This document shows, piece by piece, positions 27,670 through 36,125 of a stretch of DNA of 64,000 nucleotides. Position 1 is the first letter of the stretch. Each line of letters starts with the position of its first letter. This stretch comes from Brachyspira hampsonii. GTDB lineage: Bacteria; Spirochaetota; Brachyspiria; Brachyspirales; Brachyspiraceae. The translations under genes were made by a program, and so were the position numbers. The notes beneath the pieces were generated by a model that saw only the letters and a program-made list of their open reading frames with translations, did no database searches and had not been told where the DNA came from. The DNA lies in the NCBI RefSeq assembly GCF_002214805.1, contig NZ_CP019914.1, positions 3,125,640-3,189,639 on the forward strand. The letters run 5' to 3'.

Positions 27670-28608
27670 ATGAAAATAAGTGTAATAGTACCTTGTTATA
27701 ATGAAGAGCTTGTTATAGAAATATTGTATAATAGATTGATTAATGTACTTTCTAATTATAATGATTATGAAATAATTTTTATAAATGATGGAAGTTATGA
27801 TAATACAGAATATATAATCAATAAATACAGAAAAGAAAATAATAATATAAAGCTTTTTTCTTTTTCAAGAAACTTCGGTCATCAGGCTGCCGTAAGCTGC
27901 GGTATTCTTAATTCTTCAGGTGATATAGCTATAATAATAGATGCTGATTTACAAGATCCTCCAGAGCTTATACCTTCTATGATAGAAGAGCATATTAATT
28001 CAAAAGCTAATGTTATATATGCATGCAGAACTTCAAGAGAAGGGGAGAGTTTTATTAAAAAAATTACTGCTAATTTATTTTATAGATTAGTTAATTTATT
28101 ATCGGATGTGAAATTTCCTCTTGATACAGGAGATTTTAGATTAATAGATAGAAATGTAATTAATGCATATAAACAATTTAAAGAAAAGCCCAAATATATA
28201 CGCGGATTAATTAGCTGGATGGGATTCAAACAAAAACCATTTTTATATAATAGAAAACCTAGAGAAGCTGGTAAAACTAAGTATACATACAAAAAAATGT
28301 TTAATCTTGCTTTAACTGCTGTAATATCATTTTCTACAAAGCCTTTAAGAATATCTTTAATTTTAGGTATTTTATCTATGGTTTTGGCTCTTATATTGTC
28401 TTTATATGTATTTATAAAATATTTCTTTTTTAATTCTGATATTATAAAAGGCTGGTCTTCTATAATGATAACTGTTATTTTTATGGGAGGTGTTCAGCTT
28501 TTAAGTTTATCTGTAATTTCTGAATATTTAGCAAAAATATATGAACAAATAAAAAACAGACCTGAGTTTATTATAAAAAATAGTGAGGATGAAAATTATG
28601 AAAAATAG
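27670..28608 (+). CDS. GtrB/DPM1-like polyprenyl-phosphate glycosyltransferase
   Basis: The protein has 312 residues. The family 2 domain begins MKISVIVPCYNEE, has FINDGSYDNT, SFSRNFGHQAAVSCG and the metal motif DADLQDPPE, and ends with two C-terminal membrane helices (about 230-290). This is the layout of GtrB, ArnC and dolichyl-phosphate mannose synthases, which load a sugar onto undecaprenyl phosphate. The ATG at 27670 follows TAGGTG; upstream the frame is closed by stops. The next gene, a membrane GT39/ArnT-like enzyme, overlaps by 11 bases and would use the lipid-linked sugar. The upstream CAGCAAA repeat may control its translation. Confidence 0.9.
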   Translation: MKISVIVPCYNEELVIEILYNRLINVLSNYNDYEIIFINDGSYDNTEYIINKYRKENNNIKLFSFSRNFGHQAAVSCGILNSSGDIAIIIDADLQDPPELIPSMIEEHINSKANVIYACRTSREGESFIKKITANLFYRLVNLLSDVKFPLDTGDFRLIDRNVINAYKQFKEKPKYIRGLISWMGFKQKPFLYNRKPREAGKTKYTYKKMFNLALTAVISFSTKPLRISLILGILSMVLALILSLYVFIKYFFFNSDIIKGWSSIMITVIFMGGVQLLSLSVISEYLAKIYEQIKNRPEFIIKNSEDENYEK

Positions 28609-30127
28609 TATTAAAAGATTTATAAATATAATAATAAAAAATAAAGTTTTTCTCATTTCATTTATATTCATCATATTGTCTTATATATTAAGAACAATAC
28701 TATTAACATTTACAACTTTAATAGATGATGAAGCTCATTATGCATTATGGACAAAGCATTTACCGTTCGGATTTTTTGACCATGGCGGTGGTATAGCATT
28801 TTTTATGAAACTAAGCATGATCATATTTGGAAATACTGGATTTGGTGTTAGGTTTGGAAGTATTTTATTTAGTATATTAGTATCTGTTTTTATTTATATA
28901 TTTGTAAGTAAAGAAAAAGATGAAAACGCTGCTGTAATATCTGTTATACTCTTTAATACAATACCTTTTTTTGCCGGTCTTTCGCTTATTGTAACAATAG
29001 ATACACCTATGTTTTATTTTTTACTTTTTTCTATAATGGCATATTATAAGGCTATATATTCAAATAAAAATTATTTTTATTTGGCCGGATTTTTATTTGG
29101 ATTTAGTTTGCTTTCTAAAGAGGGTGCTATTTTTGTAGGTTCTTCAATATGTTTTTTTATATTAATTTCAAATAGAAGAAAAGAGATTTTTTTATACAAA
29201 GAGTTTTATTTATCATTTATAGCTGCCGCTTTAGTTTATTTGCCTTTTATAATATATAATTTTCAAACGGATTTCACATTCATAAAATATGCATTAGACA
29301 GACAGCTGCAAAAGCCGGGAAGTATTAATAGAACTTTGGACTTTTGGGGGGCACAAATAGGTTTATACAGTCCTTTATTTTTTATATTATTTTGTTATTT
29401 GATTATAAAAACAACTTTGCAATTTTTTAATAAAAAAGAAACAGAAAATAATTTTTATTTTGCTTTTATATCTTTAATACCTTTTATTTATATAGTTCAA
29501 AAATCTTTCAAAAATAAATTGGAAGCTAATTGGGCTTTATTTATGTATGCTGGAGGTTTATTTTTAGTATCGTATTATATATCTAAAAACTGGAATAAAA
29601 AATATATAAGAAATCTTTTTCTTTCCAACATTTTACTTTGCAATATAGCTATTTTTATAATAATACTTCAATATTTTGTGCCTATTATACCAATAAAAGG
29701 AGACCCTACTGATAGATATTATAAATATAATGCTATAAGGTATGATTTAAAAGAATATTATAATTTAAATATGGATAAGAATATTAGAATGTTTGCATTA
29801 AATTATCAAATTCCTTCAATGATTAATTTTTATATAAATCCGGAAAATGAAGCAGTATGTTTAAATTGGAATACATATCACCCTACAGTATTTGATTTTT
29901 GGTATGATGATAATAACTTTATAGGAGATGATTTATATTATATAACTACTTCTCCTGATACAAATTTAGCTTCTAAGTATTTTGATAGTATTGAATATAT
30001 AACAAACTTTCAATCATATAGAAAACAAATTAATGGAGATAAAAGGTATTTAGATAATTATTATATATATTTATGCAGAAATTATAATGGTAAAAAACAG
30101 ACTATATTTATAAAAGTGAAAAAATAA
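28598..30127 (+). CDS. ArnT/PMT-like membrane glycosyltransferase
   Basis: The protein has 509 residues and about ten to twelve membrane helices. The first periplasmic loop carries DDEAHYALWTKHLPFGFFDHGGG, the acidic motif and loop of family 39/ArnT-type transferases, and later TIDTPMFYF and EANWALFMYAGG match the PMT_2 domain. These enzymes move a sugar from undecaprenyl phosphate to lipid or protein acceptors in the periplasm. TGAGGA precedes the chosen ATG at 28598, inside the end of the GtrB-like gene, so the two are coupled. The acceptor is unknown. Confidence 0.87.
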   Translation: MKNSIKRFINIIIKNKVFLISFIFIILSYILRTILLTFTTLIDDEAHYALWTKHLPFGFFDHGGGIAFFMKLSMIIFGNTGFGVRFGSILFSILVSVFIYIFVSKEKDENAAVISVILFNTIPFFAGLSLIVTIDTPMFYFLLFSIMAYYKAIYSNKNYFYLAGFLFGFSLLSKEGAIFVGSSICFFILISNRRKEIFLYKEFYLSFIAAALVYLPFIIYNFQTDFTFIKYALDRQLQKPGSINRTLDFWGAQIGLYSPLFFILFCYLIIKTTLQFFNKKETENNFYFAFISLIPFIYIVQKSFKNKLEANWALFMYAGGLFLVSYYISKNWNKKYIRNLFLSNILLCNIAIFIIILQYFVPIIPIKGDPTDRYYKYNAIRYDLKEYYNLNMDKNIRMFALNYQIPSMINFYINPENEAVCLNWNTYHPTVFDFWYDDNNFIGDDLYYITTSPDTNLASKYFDSIEYITNFQSYRKQINGDKRYLDNYYIYLCRNYNGKKQTIFIKVKK

Positions 30128-30143
30128 AGTTTTAAATATCGAT

Positions 30144-30170
30144 ATATGCTCATTAATAAAATGAGCATAT
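30144..30170. terminator. bidirectional terminator
   Basis: A perfect 11-pair stem (ATATGCTCATT with AATGAGCATAT) with a five-base loop lies between convergent genes. The plus side is followed by ATTATTTAATTTTTT. Confidence 0.78.
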
Positions 30171-30187
30171 AATTATTTAATTTTTTA

Positions 30188-31144
30188 TTAAAACTCTGCA
30201 CAAAATCCCTTATATTTCTCCACATAACCTACTGGATTGTATGATAATTTTGCTTTTCTAAGTCCCAAATCTCCTACGTCCTGCTCTCTATTAACAAATT
30301 TAAATCTTTCATAATCGATTACATAATTTTTTAAATTTTCTAAGAACATCCTGTTTATAGCCTGATAAGTACCTTTATAATTTCTATCCCCTCTTTCAGA
30401 ATGAACTACTATTGTATCTCTCATACTCAAATCAGCTATTGTATATGCTACTACTTTTTTATCAATATATATTGCACCGCCTGCTATATTGCTTATAATA
30501 TCCCAATTATCAAGTAAAGTTCTTATCATTATTGTATCAGCTTCTGCTCTTACTTCATGTGATAATAATTTATTACTGTCGAAAGCTTCACATTCTTCGG
30601 CATTATTTTGAGATGCATCATTATTCTTCTTTTCTTCTTCTTCCCATTTGGCTTCAAAATCAAGTATATCTTTTACAATAGTTTTATCTATAGGCTTGTA
30701 CTCAAAATCATTTTTTATAAATTGATTATAAAGATTCTTTTTATTATGGAATTTTTTTCCGGGTAGTGTAACAAGTTCATTAAAATCATATAGATATTCC
30801 CATTCATCTCTGCTTTCTCTTATTTTTATTTTAGTAGTTTTCTCCCAAAATAAAGCGAGTTCTTTAGGTATTCTTATAATAGCCTCTCCTGATATTTCAC
30901 AAGGTCCCATATCATTGCAGAAATTAGTATTAAACCAATCTCCTACAGGTGCCCAATAAGTAATATATGGTGATTTCTGTCTTATCCAAACTAATTTTTC
31001 TGTGAATGCCCACTCAAGCATGTATATATCTTTAAGTCCTAGAAGATTCATAAATGTATAATCTGCTGACTGTTCTGGTGTTATAGAAAAATATTTATGA
31101 TATAGTTCCTGTTTATCTAAACTAATAGGCTCAAAATTAAGCAT
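30188..31144 (-). CDS. DUF2156 (phosphatidylglycerol lysyltransferase C-domain-like) protein
   Basis: The protein has 318 residues and no membrane segment. The pattern FEPISLDKQELYHKYFSITPEQSADYTFMNLLGL, followed by WAPVGDW and the end KAKLSYNPVGYVEKY, is that of stand-alone DUF2156 proteins, a double GNAT-like fold related to the catalytic part of MprF. Members may transfer aminoacyl groups from aminoacyl-tRNA, but no substrate is evident here. A low-complexity insert (EEEEKKNNDASQNNAEE, about residues 170-190) looks disordered. AAGGAT precedes the ATG. It is monocistronic and divergent from the HxlR gene. Confidence 0.85.
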   Translation of the reverse strand: MLNFEPISLDKQELYHKYFSITPEQSADYTFMNLLGLKDIYMLEWAFTEKLVWIRQKSPYITYWAPVGDWFNTNFCNDMGPCEISGEAIIRIPKELALFWEKTTKIKIRESRDEWEYLYDFNELVTLPGKKFHNKKNLYNQFIKNDFEYKPIDKTIVKDILDFEAKWEEEEKKNNDASQNNAEECEAFDSNKLLSHEVRAEADTIMIRTLLDNWDIISNIAGGAIYIDKKVVAYTIADLSMRDTIVVHSERGDRNYKGTYQAINRMFLENLKNYVIDYERFKFVNREQDVGDLGLRKAKLSYNPVGYVEKYKGFCAEF

Positions 31145-31389
31145 ATATTTTTATCCTTTTTTTAATTTTATTGACTACATATTATATATTAAAATTAATT
31201 AATGTAAATGTTGTCAATTTAGCAATTTCAAACATGTACTGCCATTTGTACTTCTATTATTTTTTTGTTTTTTACTCCTATTACTATAAATTATTATTGA
31301 TATTATTATTATAGTATTATATATTATTATAATCAAGTACTAACAAATATGTTATATACTAACTATAAGTAAAGTATAAGGATAGTTTT

Positions 31390-31722
31390 ATGAAAAAAGA
31401 TAGCTTGAAAGAAAAATATATGGAAGATACAGGTTTTGCATATACTATGTCATTGATATCTGGTAAATATAAAATGATAATATTATATATATTGTCAGAA
31501 TTAAAAGTTGTAAGATATAATGAATTAAAAAGAATAATATCAGCAATATCTCATAAAACATTAAGCCTGACTTTAAAAGAATTAGAAAAAGACGATCTAG
31601 TAATTAGAAAGGAATATCCTCAAATACCTCCTAAAGTAGAGTATAGTTTATCAAAAAGAGGAAAATCTTTAATACCTATACTAGATGCTATATGTGTATG
31701 GGGAGAGAAAAACAGAAAATAA
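31390..31722 (+). CDS. HxlR-family winged-helix regulator
   Basis: The protein has 110 residues. ISGKYKMIILYILSELKVVRYNELKRII, ISHKTLSLTLKELEKDDLVIRKEYP and KVEYSLSKRGKSL are the helix-turn-helix, recognition helix and wing of HxlR regulators. The N-terminal cysteine common in redox or aldehyde-sensing members is absent; only one Cys occurs, near the C-terminus (AICVWG). AAGGAT lies eight bases before the ATG. It is divergent from the DUF2156 gene (245 bases), so it may control that gene or itself; the target is not shown by sequence. Confidence 0.9.
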   Translation: MKKDSLKEKYMEDTGFAYTMSLISGKYKMIILYILSELKVVRYNELKRIISAISHKTLSLTLKELEKDDLVIRKEYPQIPPKVEYSLSKRGKSLIPILDAICVWGEKNRK

Positions 31723-32259
31723 TTAATTATTTTTATTTTTTTTATTAATAAAACTTCTTACCCTTCTAAAGAAGTCATTTTTACCATTTTCATCTATAAG
31801 TACATATTTCAGCATAAATCTTAAATATGGATGATATACATACATTGTTTCTTTTATTGTTAGTCTTGTTCTGCCATTTTCAGTATCTTCTAATATATAT
31901 GTCCATAAGGCTGTAAATTCATTTTCCATTTTTACTATTGATATTTCGCTGTTTTCTATTCTTCTTACTTCTATTAATTCCTGATATGTTCTTCTATTTG
32001 AATATGTCTGCATTATTTTTAATTTATCATTATCTAGTTTTTCTACGCGAACTATTGATATATATTTTAACCAAGCAGGGTAGTTTTCATAATCTATAAG
32101 CAAATTATATAGTTCATCTCTTTTAATATTAAATACTTGAGTTTTTTCTTTTGAGAAAGCAGGCGGGATATTCTTTCCTATCAATGTTGGAAGAAATATC
32201 ATTATAGCCATTAGTAGTAATGGAAGTATTATAAATATTGGTACTAAGTAAACTAACAT
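31723..32259 (-). CDS. membrane-anchored SRPBCC-fold protein
   Basis: The protein has 178 residues. An N-terminal hydrophobic helix (VYLVPIFIILPLLLMAIMIFL) is followed by an SRPBCC/START-like domain: FNIKRDELYNLLIDYENYPAWLKYISIVRVE is the usual first helix-strand unit, and LEDTENGRTRLTIKETMYV a later strand pair. Such domains bind hydrophobic ligands. The start codon abuts the stop of the AI-2E-type permease gene (TAA then ATG), so the two are coupled. Its stop is adjacent to the HxlR stop on the other strand. Confidence 0.78.
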   Translation of the reverse strand: MLVYLVPIFIILPLLLMAIMIFLPTLIGKNIPPAFSKEKTQVFNIKRDELYNLLIDYENYPAWLKYISIVRVEKLDNDKLKIMQTYSNRRTYQELIEVRRIENSEISIVKMENEFTALWTYILEDTENGRTRLTIKETMYVYHPYLRFMLKYVLIDENGKNDFFRRVRSFINKKNKNN

Positions 32260-33567
32260 TTATTCGCCTCTTTTATTTAAAGTATAAAATTTTGAATGAT
32301 AATATTTATTAAAAAAGTTTTTTATTATTATAAGTATAATTCCACAGAATGGAACGGCAAATAACACTCCCAGAAAACCGAAAAGAACTCCGCCTATAAT
32401 AGTACTGAACATTACAGCTATAGGGTGTATCTTTACTGATTTACCTAATATTTTAGGAGCCATTATTCCTGAATCTATTACTTGTATGATTCCGTATATT
32501 ATACACATTTTTAAAGCTCCGTACCACCATATTTGTTCTGTAATGATTCCTATAAATAATGCTGAGATAAATGCTGCAAATGGACCTATAAATGGTATAT
32601 AATTTAAAATTCCTCTAAGTAAAGCTAATATAAATGCATATTTAGTATTTGTTACAGAGAGAAATATATAAGTTATTATAAAAAATGATATAGCTAATAT
32701 AGTCATTCCAACTACATAGCCGTTTATTATATAATTTGAATTTTTTATTATATTACTTACAGAATTTTGCCATCTCATAGGAACTAATTTTATAATTCTT
32801 TCCTTGATATTTTGAAAATCAAGCATCAGATAAAAAGTTACAAATGGAAGTATTACAAAATATGAAAATATTATGCTGAATATTTTTGTTATGCTGTTTA
32901 TATTCTGGAATCTAAAATCTATAATTTTTTTATACATTAAAGTTATTACGCCGCTATTTCCAAATAAAAAGTCATTTATAGCTTGCGAATCTATTTCTAA
33001 ATTTACATCAAAACTTTTTCCTATAGTTCTATTTAATTTTTCAGATAATGTTATAAGCATGCCTGATATAGAGCTGTATATTTTATCTACATACTGCGGC
33101 AATGTTTTAAATATTACTTCAATCTGTTCTATAGTTCTAGGAAGTATGAATATAAAGAATATTATAGCCAATATCAGTAATGGTATATATATTAATAGTA
33201 CGGCTGCTATTCTAGGAATTTTTTTCTGCATTTTGGTTATTAATGGGTCAAACATATATGCAATGAATATACCCCAAATGAACGGGGCTACTAAATATCC
33301 GGCTTCTTTAATTACCCATAAAGTGAATAGTGCTAATATTAATACTATTGAAGTTTTTGCCCATATATATTTCCAAAATGGTATTAAAGCTGCTATAAGT
33401 ATAAGAAATAGTATAATAGGATTGATTATTTCTTTAATTAAATAACAAAAATAAAAAAATGCCATAAATACTATAGCGACTAATAGTATTTCTCCGCCAA
33501 TAATGAAAATTTTATTATGTATTAAAGAATTATTGTCTTTAGAAAAAAAATTATTTTTACTAATCAT
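32260..33567 (-). CDS. AI-2E family (PerM/TqsA-like) membrane protein
   Basis: The protein has 435 residues and about eight membrane helices. Typical blocks are GYLVAPFIWGIFIAYMFDPLI near the N-terminus, LLRGILNYIPFIGPFAAFISALFIG, and the C-terminal GIMAPKILGKSVKIHPIAVMFSTIIGGVLFG. Family members export autoinducer-2 or act as Na+/H+ antiporters; the substrate cannot be told from sequence. It is the first gene of a two-gene unit with the SRPBCC protein. The ribosome binding site is weak. The tRNA promoter at 33643 lies just behind it on the other strand. Confidence 0.88.
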   Translation of the reverse strand: MISKNNFFSKDNNSLIHNKIFIIGGEILLVAIVFMAFFYFCYLIKEIINPIILFLILIAALIPFWKYIWAKTSIVLILALFTLWVIKEAGYLVAPFIWGIFIAYMFDPLITKMQKKIPRIAAVLLIYIPLLILAIIFFIFILPRTIEQIEVIFKTLPQYVDKIYSSISGMLITLSEKLNRTIGKSFDVNLEIDSQAINDFLFGNSGVITLMYKKIIDFRFQNINSITKIFSIIFSYFVILPFVTFYLMLDFQNIKERIIKLVPMRWQNSVSNIIKNSNYIINGYVVGMTILAISFFIITYIFLSVTNTKYAFILALLRGILNYIPFIGPFAAFISALFIGIITEQIWWYGALKMCIIYGIIQVIDSGIMAPKILGKSVKIHPIAVMFSTIIGGVLFGFLGVLFAVPFCGIILIIIKNFFNKYYHSKFYTLNKRGE

Positions 33568-33642
33568 ATCTTTATATTATAATATAAATAGCTTTTTTTA
33601 CAACATATTTTATAAAGTTTTATAAAAATATAAAAAAAATAC

Positions 33643-33670
33643 TTGCTATTTTTTTTTAATATGCTATAAT
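33643..33670 (+). promoter_or_regulatory. promoter of the tRNA-Ile/tRNA-Ala unit
   Basis: TTGCTA at 33643-33648 and perfect TATAAT at 33665-33670 have a 16-base spacer. The predicted start, near 33677, is about 24 bases before tRNA-Ile. Confidence 0.7.
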
Positions 33671-33700
33671 CTAGAACATATCATTGATGAATAATTTTAA

Positions 33701-33774
33701 GGGCCTGTAGCTCAGATGGCTAGAGCGTTCGACTGATAATCGAAAGGTCGGTGGTTCAATTCCTCCCAGGCCCA
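33701..33774 (+). tRNA. tRNA-Ile (GAU anticodon)
   Basis: The cloverleaf is complete: acceptor GGGCCTG/CAGGCCC, D arm GCTC/GAGC, anticodon stem TTCGA/TCGAA with loop CTGATAA (GAT at 33735-33737), and discriminator A. CCA is not encoded. The T stem GGTGG/CCTCC contains a central T-T mismatch, which is unusual. It is followed 25 bases later by tRNA-Ala, the pair usually found inside rRNA operons, but no rRNA is present here. Confidence 0.95.
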
Positions 33775-33799
33775 CACGCTCAGGTTCCTTTCATATAAC

Positions 33800-33873
33800 G
33801 GGGGTTTAGCTCAGTTTGGGAGAGCGACTGCCTTGCACGCAGTAGGTCGTGGGTTCGATCCCCATAACCTCCA
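33800..33873 (+). tRNA. tRNA-Ala (UGC anticodon)
   Basis: Acceptor GGGGGTT/AACCTCC (one G-T pair), D arm GCTC/GAGC, anticodon stem ACTGC/GCAGT with loop CTTGCAC (TGC at 33834-33836), T stem GTGGG/CCCAT (one G-T) with loop TTCGATC, and discriminator A. CCA is not encoded. It shares a promoter and terminator with tRNA-Ile. Confidence 0.97.
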
Positions 33874-33882
33874 CATCTTTAT

Positions 33883-33924
33883 AAAACTATTCTTAAATTA
33901 TTTAGGAATAGTTTTTGTTTTTTT
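33883..33924 (+). terminator. terminator of the tRNA-Ile/Ala unit
   Basis: The arms AAAACTATTCTTAAA and TTTAGGAATAGTTTT pair with one G-T and are followed by a long T tract to 33924. It ends the tRNA transcript before the small ankyrin gene. Confidence 0.85.
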
Positions 33925-33971
33925 AACTATAAATAATTTTTCTCCGATAATAAAATGAAAGGATATTTTTT

Positions 33972-34316
33972 ATGAAAAACCCTATACTTATATTATCAAT
34001 AATTATATTTTTAGCTTTTATACCATTTAATAATCTCTATCCTCTTAGTCAAGATGAAGAAACTTTTTTAGATGCTGCTATATTTGGAGATGAAGATGTC
34101 ATAGAAAAAATTATTGCTAAAAATATTAATGTTAATATACAAGATGATGTAGGAAATACTGCTCTTATATTAGCATGCATGGAAGGGCATGTTAAAGTTG
34201 TAGAGTTATTAATTAAAGCAAATGCCGACAAGTCAATAGTCAATAAACATGGAAATGATGCTTTATTTTATGCTAAAAGAAACAATTATAATGATATAAT
34301 AAAAATGCTTGAATAG
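33972..34316 (+). CDS. small exported ankyrin-repeat protein
   Basis: The protein has 114 residues. An N-terminal signal peptide (IILSIIIFLAFIPFNNLYPLS) is followed by about two and a half ankyrin repeats: ETFLDAAIFGDEDVIEKIIAKNINVN, VGNTALILACMEGHVKVVELLIKANAD and HGNDALFYAKRNNYNDIIKMLE. Ankyrin repeats mediate protein contacts; the partner is unknown. A much larger ankyrin gene lies at 57256. AAAGGA lies eight bases before the ATG. It is convergent with the channel gene cluster. Confidence 0.85.
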   Translation: MKNPILILSIIIFLAFIPFNNLYPLSQDEETFLDAAIFGDEDVIEKIIAKNINVNIQDDVGNTALILACMEGHVKVVELLIKANADKSIVNKHGNDALFYAKRNNYNDIIKMLE

Positions 34317-34318
34317 TT

Positions 34319-36111
34319 TTATTCTTTTATATTACTATCTATTATAATAACTAATTCATGTTCTCTATCAACCTGATAGTCATAATCAGGATTTAATATT
34401 ATTTTTGATCTATGTTTTATTCCTATAGTAACTATATTTCTTTTAAGCAATTCCAAATATAGTTTATAGAAAAATATACTTTCAATATCTGAAAAATATT
34501 TTTCATAAGGAATCATAATAATATCATTACCGTTTTTTGTTAATAGATCATTAAATACATAAAGTAAATCTGCATTAGTAGAAGATGTCGCCATAAGCAT
34601 TCCTATTAATCTTCCGCTTACTATGAAATCTTTTATATCATTTGAATCTATTAAATTCCTATTTTCTATAGAACTTAGCAAAGAGAGAATAGGTATGTCA
34701 TGATTTTCTTTGTCAATTTAACTATCTTCCTTACTATTAAAAGTATATTTATGGCTTTAATATCTGTTTCTAAATTTTCTGATATTAATACTATTTTTGT
34801 AATATTATTCTCATCTATTTTTGAAGCTATAAAATCTTTTTTTACTTCTGCATTTTCTATATCTTCATAATATAGTTTTACTATCTTTTCTTTTCTAGTA
34901 TATTCAGATATTTCTCTTATGATTTCATTTTCTTTTCCTTTATCCAATATAAGAAGCACTTGATGATCATAAATCATTTTATCTGACATATGAATGGAGG
35001 TATCTATATTTTTAAAATTATCATCTTTTTTATATAGAATTACTAATTTATTATTTTCTTTTATTTCTTCATCATAATCAGGTACTAATAAAGTTTTATT
35101 TATTTTTACAATTTCATCATCTTTAATAATTTCTTCTTTCACTATTCCCATCAGTATTTCTTTTCTTTTTAAATAAATTAAGGATAAATTTTTGAATGTT
35201 TTATTTTTATGATTATTTATTTCTATCTTTATATCTATGCCGCTTATATCAAATAGTTCTTGATAAATGCTGCTTAATCCTGTATATGTTATACTTTGCC
35301 CTATTAATTTGTAAAGAATTTCAGATTTATAAATTATATGTATATGAAATAAATCGCTGTCATTTATAGATTCTATTATTTCTATGCTTTCTTTTTTATT
35401 TACTAATATACATATATCAATTTTTTTAGTATTAGGATTTCCTTTTAGTATCTTTTTTAATGATAACAATATTTTAAGCGATTTTACATCATCATCATTA
35501 ACAATAGAAATATTACTAGCTTTTTCTATATTCAGAAGCTGTAAGTTTTCAAATATGCTAGGATCTCCCTGTCTTATAACTATATTTGTTTTTTTGTAAT
35601 TTTTGAAAAAAGAAATTCGTTTTTTTATTGCATACGAATTTTCTTCAGACAATAGAACTATATTTTTAGCCCTACCAGACATAAATTCATTTATAATAGT
35701 TAAAACTTCTTCTCCATATCCAAGTATAATAGAATGATTTCTTTCCATTATAAAAGCATTTCCATTGCTAAGATTTTGTATTCTTTCCTGTAATGAATTA
35801 TTAATCATAGCTATCAAAAGACCCCAGCCGCATACCCCAAAGAAAGTTACAGCTAAAAATGTTATAACAATGCCGTTAAATCCTCTGTCAGCCTCAGCAG
35901 CAGATATGTTTCCTGTATCTATAAACTGCATTAAACTATCCCAAAATGCCTCTGAAATAGGGTAGTTAAATACTATTTTCATAAATAATGAAACAACTAA
36001 TAATATTGAAACTATTATTATTACTAATATCATTAATTGATATAATAGACCTTTATTGAATACTCTATCTATCTTATATTTGATATATTTTAATAGCTTA
36101 TTAAAAAACAT
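34319..36111 (-). pseudogene. CASTOR/POLLUX-like ion channel gene, frameshifted
   Basis: Two overlapping frames together make one homologue of the two genes upstream. Frame one (34675-36111, 478 residues) has two membrane helices around the filter FIDTGNISAAEAD (D65-N68) and RCK-like NAD-binding repeats (HSIILGYGEEVL), but ends in nonsense (KKIMTYLFSLC). The next frame (34319-34681) continues with HDIPILSLLSSIENRNLI, the sequence expected from the paralogues. Adding one A in the AAA at 34717-34719 (minus strand) restores VKIDKENHDIPILSLL. So it is a one-base deletion, an assembly error, or a slipping site. The 120-residue tail starts with its own ATG, so two polypeptides could be made. Confidence 0.85.
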
Positions 36112-36125
36112 AATGCACCTCTATT

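Noticed and set aside
31723..32259. A HxlR/SRPBCC two-gene regulatory unit
   Set aside because: The two are convergent with abutting stops, so they are not cotranscribed; the SRPBCC gene belongs with the AI-2E permease instead.
34319..34681. A separate small gene at 34319-34681
   Set aside because: Its sequence is the expected C-terminus of the adjacent channel gene compared with both paralogues, so it is treated as part of a frameshifted gene.
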